From the NCBI GenBank assembly GCA_902805475.1, contig CADCSX010000007.1, positions 1,240,001 through 1,304,000 on the forward strand: 64,000 nucleotides of DNA, in the 5' to 3' direction. How positions within the stretch are numbered: the first letter of the stretch is position 1; the number at the start of each line of letters is the position of its first letter. The notes beneath the pieces are model-generated. The model saw nothing but the letters and a program-made list of their open reading frames with translations, ran no database searches and had not been told where the DNA came from. The position numbers and the translations under genes were made by a program. Below are positions 40,001-52,916 of this stretch, piece by piece. Source of the stretch: Entonaema liquescens (taxonomy: Eukaryota > Ascomycota > Sordariomycetes > Xylariales > Xylariaceae).

Positions 40001-43000
40001 GACGCCTCTATGCGAGTTGAGGGGCATCTGCTAGCAAACAGCCAATTGGATCTAAACCGTGTGAGATATTCAAACCAGTTCTTCAGGGGGGGTTGCAAAC
40101 AGTCAACACTAATAAACACTAAATGATTACCCTTCTGTCGATAAGATTCTAGAGTAGGCTATGAGCCAACTGGAACCAGAGCCAGAGCTTCTAGGAGGCA
40201 TCCAAGTAATCAATGTGGTCGTGGTGATCGCGGGGGGTGTTATGAGGGCCAGAACTCCAATGGATATTCACATAGGACTCTATCAAAGACGATAGGCACT
40301 AAAAAGCAAAAGATAGTTACAACGCTCTGACCGTTTCACGTAAACGAGACAGGTTCTTCCGCCTTTAGTATTACATGTAGCGCAAGCCATTCGCAGGCTA
40401 GTAGGGAAGACAGGATTGTGGCAGACGTATCGCAAGCAGCGATCTGCGAGGCCCGGCTCGCCGTTGAGACATGCCAAATCGCCGCTGAAATCATTTTCGG
40501 ACGCCTGGACCCTGGTGGATAATCGATACTTACGCGGAGGTATGCATCTGGCGCCTCTCATTTCGCAAGCTGACACGGACGTTCTTAGTTATTTGACCCA
40601 CGATCAAGTAATTAGAACAGTAGAAAGAACACGATCGAGATCGCGCTTAGGACTTGGTCATACTTGGCTGTGCAATGGAAGGGCGAGAAGGCGCCTGGGT
40701 AAGCCCTTCATCATGTGCTCTGCCGTGTCCTGCCGACGTCTTGCTCGAAGCCTACCAGTTCCGAGTGAAAGACGTGCGGCGATCGGCCCGAAGCATGTGT
40801 AGATGAACTCGGGGGCTGCAAGCGAGGAGGGCAGAGTATGGTTAAGAATTATCGGGCCCCGTGGATCTTCGAAATCCCAATGCGTCAGGAGTTGCGAGTT
40901 ATTTTGTGCCACTTATACGTGCAAGGCTTCGAGAGATCGCATTATTCGGTAACGTGCAGTGGGATTTATGCCGAGACAGCAAGGGCCATACAGTATGCAC
41001 TTTATCTCCAGAAAAGCAATATAATAATAGCAGGGTTGGTACCGGAAGCCAAACAGTGTTGGTTAGCATTTGGATGGAGTGGCGTATGTAATGGTTGATC
41101 GTTCATCTGCCTTTTATTTGCTGATATCTCGTTACGAAACACTTATCACACCGGCGACGGTCAGGGGAGACGCACGTACTCGCATCTTCACATCAGCACC
41201 TGATATTGCCTCTCTGAGCCTTCTCTGCAGAGTGACGGTGCATTCGAATATAGATATGTATCTGAATACTACCTAACCCAGGAAAGTACCTTAGCAATCA
41301 CAATATAACCTTAATAAAATACGTATAGTACATCTTCGTTATGCATAAATATTTTAACCTTAGATACATCCTCCTTGCTCTAGTTGATACTCTGTGGCTT
41401 ATAGGTTTCCCTTAGATATTAACGAAGGCAAGAAAGCTCGACTGGGATAAATGGAACCTTTGCCAATAAGACGTATAAACTAGCTTACCCAGCCTTTCTC
41501 GGGGTGATCCTTGTAAACTCGTCAGCTCTCACGCGAACTTACATAGGTACTAACCAGAGCCCGATCATTGTACATATAGGTACACAGAGGTTAATAGATC
41601 CAGATCTTCAAGTTTCCCGAAAACCCCCACATGACGAAGTGACGAGTTAGAACGGAGCACGCCTCATTTACCCGGATGTATCAGTGCTCGCCTGCAGATT
41701 CGAGAAATCTGTGCTGATGCGGAGAGAATACAAGCGCAAATTGGAAATGGTGACGAACCGCGATGGTTGATGGTGCCCCATGATGCCGATGATGGGCAGG
41801 TGACGCATATTTAGGCTTCTTTTACATCTATACCTAATGTCTATACCTGACCCAAAACCAAGAGACAGAGTAGTAGAGAGCGTTTGCAGGTTCCTGGGCA
41901 TATACTGTAGAATATGTGCTGCACCCATCGTGTCGAGTACCCAGGTAGGTAGTCAAGGAGGGCATTGTACCCTGGCCATCTAGCAAGGTCATATCGGTTG
42001 GGCGCTCTAACACGATTGGTGCCCGGCATACATAGAACCGATTGACCATCGCTGTCGTCTTGCTGACGAAGCATAAGACGAATGGTAATTAACCAACCCA
42101 TCTGTTGGGTTTGGGTTGATCTACATTAGGAGTTTAGATCTTGGAGCCACGACAAGGGGTGACACAACGTGGGGGAGGTTTAGTCAATCAATAGATCTTA
42201 AATATTTATATCTGGGTACCTACATACTAAGGTATAGGTAAAGTAACTTGGTAGAGAAACAAAGAGAGGTCAATATTTCTGGACATAGTATTTGCAATGT
42301 TGGAATATACGCTATTAACCTTAGCTTGTAAATCGGTTTTCTTATACCTAACGTATAAGCCGTAGTTATAAAATTACTTTTAAAAAGTTCTGGCTTTTCC
42401 CTAGTTACTACGTTAGGAGGTACTTGGGAAATGGATTTGTTTGCTCTATATGATTCCTTTTATAGCACGCCAATCGAAGCGCCAAAGTGACACCAACCCA
42501 AACCGAGTTGGAGATAAATACCTAGCATACTGTATATAGTTGTATTGTAGTCGAGTATTATAATCGTTGATTTTGGACTAGTTAGTTCAACTTAGTCTTA
42601 TTCGATTATTCTCTCAAGTTGGTAGGTAATAGGTAATAATATATCTTTATTCGTTACTCTCCTTTCGGCATTTGTTGTTTAGCGAGTTCATGTACTTATT
42701 ATAGGTGTACCAATGTAATTTTGACTTCGTATCTTTTATTAGAAACTTTCCAATGTGTTGAAGTCAAAATTCAGTTTCTGACAAGATTCAGATCGTCTTC
42801 TTTAGTTGTTCAGTTCCTTTATTTTTGGAGAAATGACGCGTAAATCAAAGACCCAGGGCTCGGGAGGCTCTCCCATAGCAAGTTCCTCCCGCCGCCGGAC
42901 TATTCGGTTCGCCCCATAAAACTCCACCACGCACCGCCCCGGAACCATTCCCAAGTCTTGTAAGTCCACTTTACAGGGCCACTTAAACCCACATCTCCCG

Positions 43001-45199
43001 CTAATAAGCTAAGGGCAACCAATTCTATTCCATTACCCCTTGTCAACTCACAGGGGTTACTCACACACATCATGCAGAGTCATCAGACCGTGATCATTCA
43101 ACCTACTGTTCTGGTCTTTACTTCTCCACATACTTCTCTTTTCTCCAGTCTTGTTCTGCTTAGACGGCTTGGGGTTTTTCTACATTGGCAACTTCTTCGT
43201 TCTTCTTTCGCTATACTATTGCCGGAACATATTCCGTATGTGTTTTGGACGTTTACCGGAAGAATGCTAGGTAACTTACATGGTAATGGCGGTTAATGAG
43301 CGTGTTGGTTAAATAAACGGCTGCTTATTGAGAGAAGTCTGGCGAAGAAGCTTCTGTTGAATTTTGATAGCTACCTGGGTAAGCAGATATCACGTAAATA
43401 CTATATTAGTATATCTTTTTGAAAAGGCGCGCGCTATGTTGTACATTACATTAACAAGAATAACCATGTATAAAGATTCTTTCGGTATTCTCCCGTATAC
43501 AAACATACCTAGGTAGGTAAACATTACCTACATACCTACATGTCTGATACCTAGTATATAACCCTGGCTTGCCTGGATATCGTATGTACCCTACTAGTAA
43601 TTGCGAAGGCGAAGGCAAAGACACAGAAGCAAGGCCATCTAGGCCTGTCGCCATGTCTGTTTCTGTATGTACTTGGCTTTCTTCCCCCACTGTTACCAAG
43701 AGAGCATCGTATTGGTTGGGCACGTCAATCCATGTATTGTACTGTACAAGGCCTCAACGATGCCGCCATCCATAATCCATTAAAACCCCCTGCTCTAAAC
43801 ACATTCGGGCCTCATAGCTTAAAGAGCTTTTCCTTGCCTGTCCGCCCCCTTGACAGCAGACCCCTCGCAAGAAAAAACCCACATGCCTTTTATTACTACC
43901 TGAGGTAAATCTACCTACCTTCTCCCCGCTGCATACGCACATCTGTACCCTTTCGTACACACCCGCAAACCAACTGGTAAAGGGAAGACAATCTGGTCCT
44001 TGCTCTGACTTAACACCCGACCCTTATCGTAGAAACGAGGGGCAGGGGCTCGTGAATTGAATTCTGCTTCGTGATCCTTGCCATCTGTGTGTTTGGTCTA
44101 TTTTTTATTTTATTTTATTTTATTTTTATTTTCCTTTCGCTCCAAGGGACTACGACTACTACAACTACGTACAGTATTTTCTCCACAGGCCTTGCCTCTC
44201 GCCATCGTCTATATCCCATTTCTTTTTTCCCCAATTTTGTCATAGTTTATTAACGAGAGGGAATCTGGACAGCTCGACAATAGCAAAAAGGCATCTATCA
44301 CTGTACTCTATTTCCGCGCAAGCACCCAGCCTATAGTCCCCCCCATCGCAGTCGTTTGAGAGCAGCTCTTATTACTTGTCTCCCCCCTCCGAGGACCACT
44401 GCCGCTTGCCGCATGAGCTGTGTGGGAACCACATGGTTACGAGCACTTGAACTCCGCCGCATCACTTATCCCTCGCATTAGACTGCCGGCACTCGTGGGT
44501 GACGTCCATCTCTAGCTGATTTAACCACTTTTCACCTAAATTCATAGCGCTCAATGGGCTCCCTCTAAATTGGTTGGTAAATGCCTATTTAACACAATTA
44601 TCTTCACAGTGTGACGAGCTTCGCGGCTAGAACAGCAATGGATGCACATTACATTCAGCAGATCCAGCCGCATCTCCTAACTCCTTCTTATATTAAACAG
44701 ACTTTAGACTCTGACAACGACCTTCGCTGATTCTGAAACAGCTTCGAAAGCCAGAACGAGGCATAAGACGAGCGAGTGAGGAGGCTTCACTACTCGATGT
44801 CTCACAACTTTGTAGAAGTGAAAGAGGACACCCACCGTCCTTTACACGTAACCTTTGCGACTAGTTGACGATCCCGTTTGAATCTAGGACGGGCCTGCTC
44901 AGCTCATTAAACTGAATACGCAAGGCTGTTCAGTTCTGACGCTACGGCATTGCCCTTTCTTTGTTGTTGGCCACCGGACCCATGTTCAGCTCGGCCTAGT
45001 TCGCAGCCGCCCACCAGGTTTCTGCATCTAAGTCTAATAGCACACTTATTTGATATCCCGTCCGCCCCAACTTGCCAACCTCCTTAGGAAGCAAGCTCCC
45101 GCTGCCGTTTCTGAACAAAGAAAGACCATCCCGTCTGAGACTCAGCCCTCGATGTGCGCTTTGGCTCTCTGACCGGCTTCTCCATATCAACAGTTCTTC

Positions 45200-45653
45200 T
45201 TAAGCCCGTTTGAGTCTGTCAATACGAAGTACTACACTCTTATCTTGTCACAACTTCTTTTCTACCTGCACCCTCGCACATATATCAGGCACGCGCTCCA
45301 TCTCTTCTTGCCTCGTCACAACATATACTAGCTCTGACGGACAATCTTCCTTCGACTGCACTCAACCGCTGTCTTCATATCTCTCTAAATCATCGTTATC
45401 AAACCCAGTCTCGTCTTACCGCTCCCATCTGTAAGACAAACTTCGACACCGCAGCTAGGTCGGAAATCGGCGACGCTGTTGAAAAGGATCCGACCGGACC
45501 TTAGAGACGAGTATTGCATGTGACAAATTGACGTCGTCACCAGAGGAGGCTCTGCAATTCAGCAGCACCTACCGTGGAACCGCGGTCGTGAGATATAATT
45601 TCTACCGAGAATAACCAACTTCAAATCTCATCTACTTACTACTTCCTTCAACC
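45200..45653 (+). promoter_or_regulatory. Pyrimidine-rich leader or promoter of the YDR124W-like gene
   Basis: The plus strand is enriched in C and T runs up to the ATG at 45654, whose context CAACCATGG fits a good fungal initiation site. CT-rich leaders are common near transcription starts in filamentous fungi. No specific factor site or exact start can be named, and short upstream frames are present (for example 45210-45434). Confidence 0.35.
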
Positions 45654-47673
45654 ATGGTACAAGACGCCAACCAACCAAGGGAGCACTTCCCATCTCGAAC
45701 ATCATATTGGCCCCCTCAGGAGAGATTTCCTTTGGAACCAGTCCCTGATGAGAGCCGCTTTGCAGACTCGCAAGATATACGGCGACCTCCTATGGTGAGT
45801 GAGATTGTTCCATTCCTTTTGGATATATAATATTAAGCACTTATGATATAGGCTATTGACAAAGCTTTGCGCGAGTACTGCAATATCTCAGCGGAGTTCT
45901 ACGTAGTTATACCTGTTATAGAAGGAAAGCCTCACATATTCACAGCGCCAAACATACCATCGATAAATATCTCAAGGTTTTTGGATGTAGAAGCTCTTAG
46001 TCGGGAATTACAGCGTGCCCAGTCCAGTAAGTCCGATTCTGACCAGGTTTCAAATGCGCCCAGCTAAAGCTTATTGATTCAGCTACGAACTCGGCATATA
46101 CCGAACCGGAATTCAGTTTCGACTCAGAAATTAACCGGTACCCAATGGACCTTGGTAGGCGCTGGGCACAGGAACGTCGATATGGACAGCCTATGGGTTT
46201 GACAAGTTTCGAGGATGATGGGAACTACAAAGCTCGCAAACGCCCAAGGGCAAGCATGATACGACGCGAGGCCGAAAATTACGACGATGAACCTACAGCG
46301 TCATCAACTCCTTCGAAAAGAGGCCTTACAATTCGCGACGACAAGGCCGTATGGGCGTTTTATGAAGAGCGGTTCAAAACAATCCAGCAAAGTGCATGTA
46401 AATTGATCGCCAAAGCATGGGTTAAAGCAGTCGAACCAAAAAAACAGTCTACACACCCTTATACAGGTGCGGATGAAAAGGCACCTGATTGGTGGCCGAA
46501 GCCATGGGGGCCAAACAAGGAACAAAGAGTTAGGCACAAGGAGCCTGACCATTTGTACAAACGCGGTAAGGCGGCTGGAAACCGGTGAAAAGATGAATTA
46601 CGCTGACCAATCGTCTTAGAACGGGTTCACCTGCTCAACCACATCCTTCGGATGATAATCGAGCCGAACCAAAGTCAACACCCTAGCATCCAAAAGCTAT
46701 ATCTCAATGTGAGTAAGCTGGAGGAAGTTACAAATGAAGCGCTATCGTCATTCTTCACGGACAAGGACAATCCTAGCAACCTAGCGAAGAAGCCTTACTT
46801 AAAGGAAATCTTTAAGGTTGCTCATCTCGAGGAACGATATAAAGATGGCCAAATTGGTAAGTAGTCCAAAGTTGGTTGTTATGCGCGGAGTTGATACTAA
46901 TAATTATGATTGTAGACGGTGCAACTGTGGTTTACGTGATGCCGAACGATCGTGTTAGCCAAGGCTATGTGTCGGATACCGAAGATGTCACCCCTGGGAG
47001 AGAGGACGGCGAACATAATCCAACATCTACTTCCTCCAACTCGTCTCCGCAGAGGGCAAATATGCCACAGGCGCTCATAGCTCAAGCACACAGCACTGAA
47101 CAGAGTCCCACTACACAAATATCAGGCGATGCATTTGTAGGAGAGATGCCAGTTCGCGGCACACAATACTCGCAACCCGTTTTGGGTACTGAAATAGGCA
47201 CTGAACGGCAGACCTTTGTGGAGGCACCCAATATGCCCAGTCAAGCGCCACTTCATCCGCCCACGAACCTAGGCCTCCACGACATGTACACCAGTCCACA
47301 TGATTCGAGCAGACGATCTTCCATGTTTACCACACCTTCGGAATATGCGAGCCCAGCGACTCCAACCATGTACCAACAGTGGCAAACTGGATCGGCGGCG
47401 CCTAGCAATCCTTCAGCCTATACCTTCCCGCAGCAGGCTGGCAATACCCATCAGCCCTTTGTTGGGCACACAGGCGTTCCAATGACTCAAAACCAACAGT
47501 ATATGGGCACATCATTTGATGGGTTACCAAGAGGGGCCCATGACACACAACACGGCGGGATAATTCGAGCACTGCCTCAACCTAGCTTTACTAATTATAT
47601 ACCTCACGATTCAGGGCCTATTCCTGGGTCTAGTACCAAAGGCGATACTCTTCCTCGGCATCCTACACAGTAG
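45654..47673 (+). CDS. YDR124W-like helical-bundle protein (DUF2841), 5 exons
   Basis: Member of the fungal family represented by yeast YDR124W and the Aspergillus subtelomeric hrmA-associated cluster protein; biochemical function unknown. Exons are 45654-45794, 45852-46026, 46083-46565, 46620-46856 and 46916-47673 (1794 nt, 597 residues), all with canonical splice sites and continuous frame. Residues ~170-330 form the conserved helical domain: a Trp/Phe-rich start (VWAFYEERFKTIQQ), then the signature APDWWPKPWGP with KEPDHL, then helices ending near YLKEIFKVAHLEERYK. The last ~250 residues are Pro/Ser/Gln/Thr-rich and disordered, as in transcriptional regulators, though no DNA-binding motif is visible. 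The gene stands alone between long gene-free stretches. The basic run ARKRPRAS near residue 150 could be a nuclear signal. Confidence 0.82.
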
Positions 47674-50600
47674 GTTTGCTGCTAGTCGACGGAGGCTCAT
47701 AGCCTTGTCAACTAGCTGCGTTGGCGGCTGTCTTCGTCACATTGAAGAGTCTTATCTAACGTCGGTGCCCTCATTGAAGGCAACTCAATAACTGTATATG
47801 TTTTGTGAACACCCCTGCATACGTGCAGTGCAACCCTCGATGGGTTAGTTGTTCACCTTAGCTTGAGAGCTGAGAGCCTTGGGTTAAAGTCAGCGCATAA
47901 TTGTTGACTAGCTGCTTCAAGGTTCAGTACAGAGTGGTCTTCATGGATGGTAGAGGCTGAATGCTATGCATTCTGAGCCCTTTAACATCTTTCTCTAACA
48001 TCGATTCATATAAACTAGCGGCGGCAAGGTACTATACAGTTACAAACTGCCGCTGGATTTTCTTCTCGCATGAGCATACGAGGCGGAGGCAGTATGTTTC
48101 AATCTCATGAAGGGCGTAGGCATGACTGGTCTAACAGTTCGCATTTATCTATTTTGTTTATTATTCAAACTTGGTCAGGCCCTCGTCACTTTTGTACCGT
48201 CGATACCTTACTCTGCGAGCATCATGCGATAAAACGAAACTACCGATGAAACGAGAACATGGGGCCAGCGATAGTGAAGGATCAAAGTGTGGAAATCGGA
48301 TCAACGAGACATTACTCTGATCAAAGGGCGGCTTCGATTCCTTCGCGGACTACTATGTCAAACACGAGTTGGCTACGTCTCATTGTATAGCTTGGGCGGC
48401 ATACGGTTTACACGAGTCGGGAGGGGGAGCTAAAGGGGCGGTTCTTTTCTACTTTGCACGCTTCACCCCCAAATCCAGTCTTTGGTCGCATAGTGAATTA
48501 AAACGGAGGTTTATTCTGCCCTGACACGAGCGATGGTGGCAGTTGTCTATTCTTGTTTTCGTGTTACTAAAATTCTTCTTTTGATTTGAATTCATGCCGT
48601 CACGATCATTGGGTTTATTTTTTTATCAGTGTTTCGACGTGTAGCTAGCTCTCAGCGGAGGTTATCCCTTCCCTTTCCTCTCCTTTTGTTTCCTTTTCAT
48701 GTTGTACTGATATTCTGAATCGACTAGCGAGCAAGGAGGAGGACGGAGAAAGGGCGAAAATGGAGGACTCAGCTTGGTGAGCGGTACCGAGGCTGGGCTA
48801 GCTCGTTTGGTAAATTGTTTCGTGCCTGTGTTTTAGAGAGCTCCGGTTAAGTGGGAGAAAGATAGGCGGCTTGGGACATGTGATACACGTGTTGACGTCT
48901 AGACATTCCTTGCTAGGATGTAATTGACACGAGTGAGCACTTGAAGAAGCATCTGCTTCTGCGCTATACTATCTTCAGACTTCGGATTTGTTTGTAATAC
49001 CTTGTTAAGACATGGCGGGCAGGATGATGTCCCAACCAAACCCAATGGATTTTTGATTCGACCGGCGTGAAAGTCAGTATCCAATATGATTAAGTGCTTA
49101 CTTCCCACAGTGTCAACCATAGTCAGGGTTGGTATGGCAGGCTAATTGTTCTCGACAAACTAGTAGACGCAGCTAGGCATATCTGCAGAACTATTTACTT
49201 CTCCAACAGTACCTAGGTAAGCATGGTAAGAATAATTGGATGCCGTAGACGGACGGCTTAGCTATAATAGGCATCTATACCCTCAGGTTCCACTCACACG
49301 GGTAAAGGCCCGTCCCGCTTTTTGGTTCCCGTTCTTGGATGTAGAAGTACGGATCCGTACAATGTATATGGGTATCATTATCAGATTAAGTTTTAAGAGA
49401 TCTCCTTTATAATTTACATCTTTGATCCGAGCCAGTACCAAGTAATGCACATATACTCCTAAATTACGTTATAAAACTGCATGTGCATATGTACGGTACG
49501 CACACAAACCCAAACCTGTCTCTTCTGGATCTCAAATCTATAGATTTCTGAAAAGTGACACGAAAAAGAGACGGCTGACCCGCAGACCCGACAAAAAAAA
49601 ACCCCAAAGCCCCTGACCAGAACTGTACTATCTGATACAATCCCACCTAGGAGCCGATACCGAGCCAATCCGGGATCGTCGTTCAATGTGTCCACCAGAC
49701 CCAAGTAAAAAAGTGTATGCCAAGACTATAAAAACATGGGCATGGCGTTTCCAAACGACGAGCGGTGAGAGAGAAAAAGAGGGATTGCGTACATAACATC
49801 CAAGAGGCAAATCTAGCTTAGCTAGCATTAATGTATAAGTCCAGGTAGCTATAAGAGAATCTGACCAATCTTAAAAGATTACTCACACTTGCGCAAGATA
49901 ACGCAGGACCGGCAGTAGATGATGCATAACATAGTGAAAGTAGGGGTCGGTGGTATGAATCTCCTTTTGCCGATATACTACAGGTCATATCTCATAAGAC
50001 CAGGGGGTTAAACGACATGGTTGGTGACAGCGCCGTCGGAACGGTGTCGAAGGAAAAAAGAAAGATCGTCGTCTCCGTTCTCGTCCTTCAAACTCCCGCA
50101 ACATGCAATACGCAACACGCAACCAGCTCTTTCGGTTTTTCACGTCGGCTCCGCGCCTATCCTACATCAGGTTGCCATATGTTAGGTCGCTTGACGCCGA
50201 CCCGCATATAGATCTATGCTAGGAGTACATCACTGGATTGTATATGGAGCATCGATTACCTGCGAGCTTGCGTCAGACTTGCCAGATCCAGCCGAGGATT
50301 CGGTACCTGGAGAGAAAATCTCTTTGCCCCTTGTGCTTTTTCGTCTTCATCCAAACGTCATAATCAGCAGAGTTTACCAGCGAAGAGGGGCTTTAGGCAG
50401 AATATGTAAAAAGAGGACAAGACAGTGTTATATTATTTTACTCCATACTAATAGATCTTCACCAGGCATAGTTGTTTGGTACGGGTATCGTGACGTAATG
50501 CTACGCTCATCAATACATTACCTTCCAATGGAGGGTCGTTGGCCAGCTAGTCCCAGAGACCAGGTTGTGTGTACTACCAACATCAAGGGAGAGACCAAAG

Positions 50601-52916
50601 TCTCATTTTGGGTTGGGTTTATTTGCTACCGGTCCATATCGGCTCGGGGCTTGCCATTTACTGAATAGGGGCTTTTCTAGAACATTGAGGAAGTTTGGCT
50701 CTGGGTTTCAGATAGATTTAGACGCCAACGTACCTAGGTGTGAGGTACATATCCGATATTTCTACGTTCGGATGCTGCTAAAGAAGAACCCCTTTGTAAT
50801 ATAATATATTGCCACGGGTCAAGGTGACAAAATGCTAGCGCTTCCTCTCACTCGCACTGATAGCCGCTATCCTAACCCCGTACTTAATCTAGATGACAAT
50901 ATGCATGGGATGGGAATGGGATTATTCACCCCATCTATACCTACACCTTATCCCCGGTCTCCCTTCTCGCGTTTCTGACCCCCACGCTGTCTGTAGGTAT
51001 AAACACATTTAGAAGATCAACGCAGAAAACTGCATGTCTTTCAATAACCGGTAATCGACTTAGCTCGTCCAGTTGCAGGATCCGCCAAGGCCTGTCAATA
51101 AGAAACTTAGACCAACATATGCAACAAACCCAGTCCCGTGGCTGGCCGCGAGTCCGTAGTCTCGTTCGAGGGTTGCATACAGCTGCACAGACCGATCTTA
51201 GAGCATGTAATGTAGCATAAAGGTACGCGAGATACCATTGCCCCGGGGATTATGTGCAGGAGGATGCATACAGAGCCCCTTGTTAGTCGCCGTCCATCAA
51301 TGCCGCATTCCCTTTCTCTTGGGAATCTAGAATCTTACGTTTCTCGCGCATTTATGCCCCACAAGAAGGAGTGGCATCGAGTTCGGCAAATCCATGTATG
51401 GACCGTAGTCACCGGTAAGGGAATGCTTATCCACAAATGGGTTTCCTTTTTCGAACGTAAGCTGTTCTCTCACGGACTCATCCGGGAATATGTTAGAACC
51501 CTATCACTCCAATAGGGTTCCTTTCCTAATACAATCGTCTTCACAAACCTATAGACTCCTTGAAAAGTTACGAATTATCTGTCAGCATTTGATACATTCT
51601 ACTATTGGGCGTTGAACTAGATGATAGACCGAAACTATCTTGAATATTAGCTTATGTTTGTTCACATACTACATAAGCATACAGTTATGTTTCATAATAC
51701 ATTAACTATGCCCTAACTCAGGTACCCTTTTGCAGCAATGTCGATCTCACTTCTTAGCAAAGCAGCATCGCAATCCACAGTATATCACACAATCTTAGGT
51801 TAGATATCTATCATATAGTCTATCCAAAAATAAGTCCTCAAGCATCAGATCTCGACATAATAATAAACATCTTAGTACGCAAGTAAAATGTGGGAGGTCT
51901 AGAAGCTTCCAGTGTCAACTTAGTCTTTTGTGGCACGAACGACGGTACAATCTTGTGCTTACGGCAATGCTAATATTTCCGCACTCCAATCCTATCATGC
52001 CCAAGTAATCAGAGCAATACCAGAGACATCTTTTAATGAGATAGCCCTTAAAGGGAATTACTCTTGAGTATATCCATTTTATCCTAGTTGTACTAGGCAA
52101 ATGCTAACACTTGATCAAGGTTGAAATGTATGTAAAAATGCATTATTCGGGTATGGACACCCAAGTTCACTCTCCTGCAGGCGCTCCCTTGGTGAGCTTC
52201 AGGCTTCTGTGGGGGTTGAACCCCTAAATTAAAGGAATGCTTGGTTGAATTATCTTGACGCCGTTCTCATTAACGGTGCCGGTGGAACTAGGTCAAAAAT
52301 GAGGCCATCGACACCGGAGTCCGCTCCGAAGATTCGTTCGTACACTACAAGTGCTCCCTACCTGGCAGTTTGCCCGAAAACCACCTCGTCGTTTTGAAAA
52401 GAGCCAGCCAGATAGAGTATGTGAATAGGCGAGCTGCATGCTGCAGTAGGAAAAAGGAATTCTCTACTCCGCTAGAATACGGCGCGCTCCGTCTCACATG
52501 CTGATGTCTATCCGTTACTACGGCCAAGGTCTCTCCTATTATGTTCTAGCTCTCGTACGAGCCAAGCTTGGCAAAACGGCATGCTCTGGAGGTTTAAACA
52601 TCAAGTTTATAGATTATAAAGCGCTGAGATATTATCTTTGACCGAGTTAAGCGAAGTGAAAGACGCTGCTACGGCCACGTCTCTATCATGAGATCTAACA
52701 TGATAGTAGCCTCTGTATAGACCCTTATGTGGCCCCTTCCACAACTACATAGGAGCTAAGCCCAATATCTAAAATAGCACATATAATCGTATGACACGCT
52801 CACCACGTGAATATCTAGGGTAGGATAAGAACGGGGCCAACGCACCGACTAATATCCCAACTACATTCAGCATACAAAATTTTACATTCTTAATGGCCTG
52901 TACTGTACCTAAACCC
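47674..52916. other. 5.2-kb stretch without a recognisable gene
   Basis: The left end should be the 3' untranslated region of the YDR124W-like gene. The longest frames (50216-50668, +, 150 codons; 51252-51515, +, 87 codons) carry no recognisable motif. A TACCTAGGTA palindrome lies at 49210-49219 and a 9/10 match at 50731-50740. No RNA gene or mobile element is evident. Confidence 0.4.

Larger units (their letters stand above)
35879..45653. other. 9.8-kb stretch without a recognisable gene
   Basis: Many short frames occur on both strands; the longest (36634-37056, -, 140 codons; 40416-40802, +, 128 codons) carry no motif I recognise. Base composition is ordinary, unlike the AT-rich element at 57-62 kb. 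It holds a 9-bp tandem repeat (37010-37036), an A/T-rich tract (44101-44132) and a TACCTAGGTA palindrome (43506-43515). The last ~450 bases (45200-45653) are rich in CT-type pyrimidine runs, typical of a promoter or 5' leader in filamentous fungi. Undetected noncoding RNA or a decayed gene cannot be excluded. Confidence 0.4.

Noticed and set aside
40416..40912. Overlapping frames on both strands (128 and 84 codons) that might be a decayed gene
   Set aside because: None gives a recognisable motif, and continuation fragments in other frames are too short to identify a family. Kept only as a remark on the gene-free stretch.
50216..50668. 150-codon plus-strand frame
   Set aside because: No motif, membrane pattern or neighbouring exon; length is within chance expectation for 5 kb of gene-free sequence.
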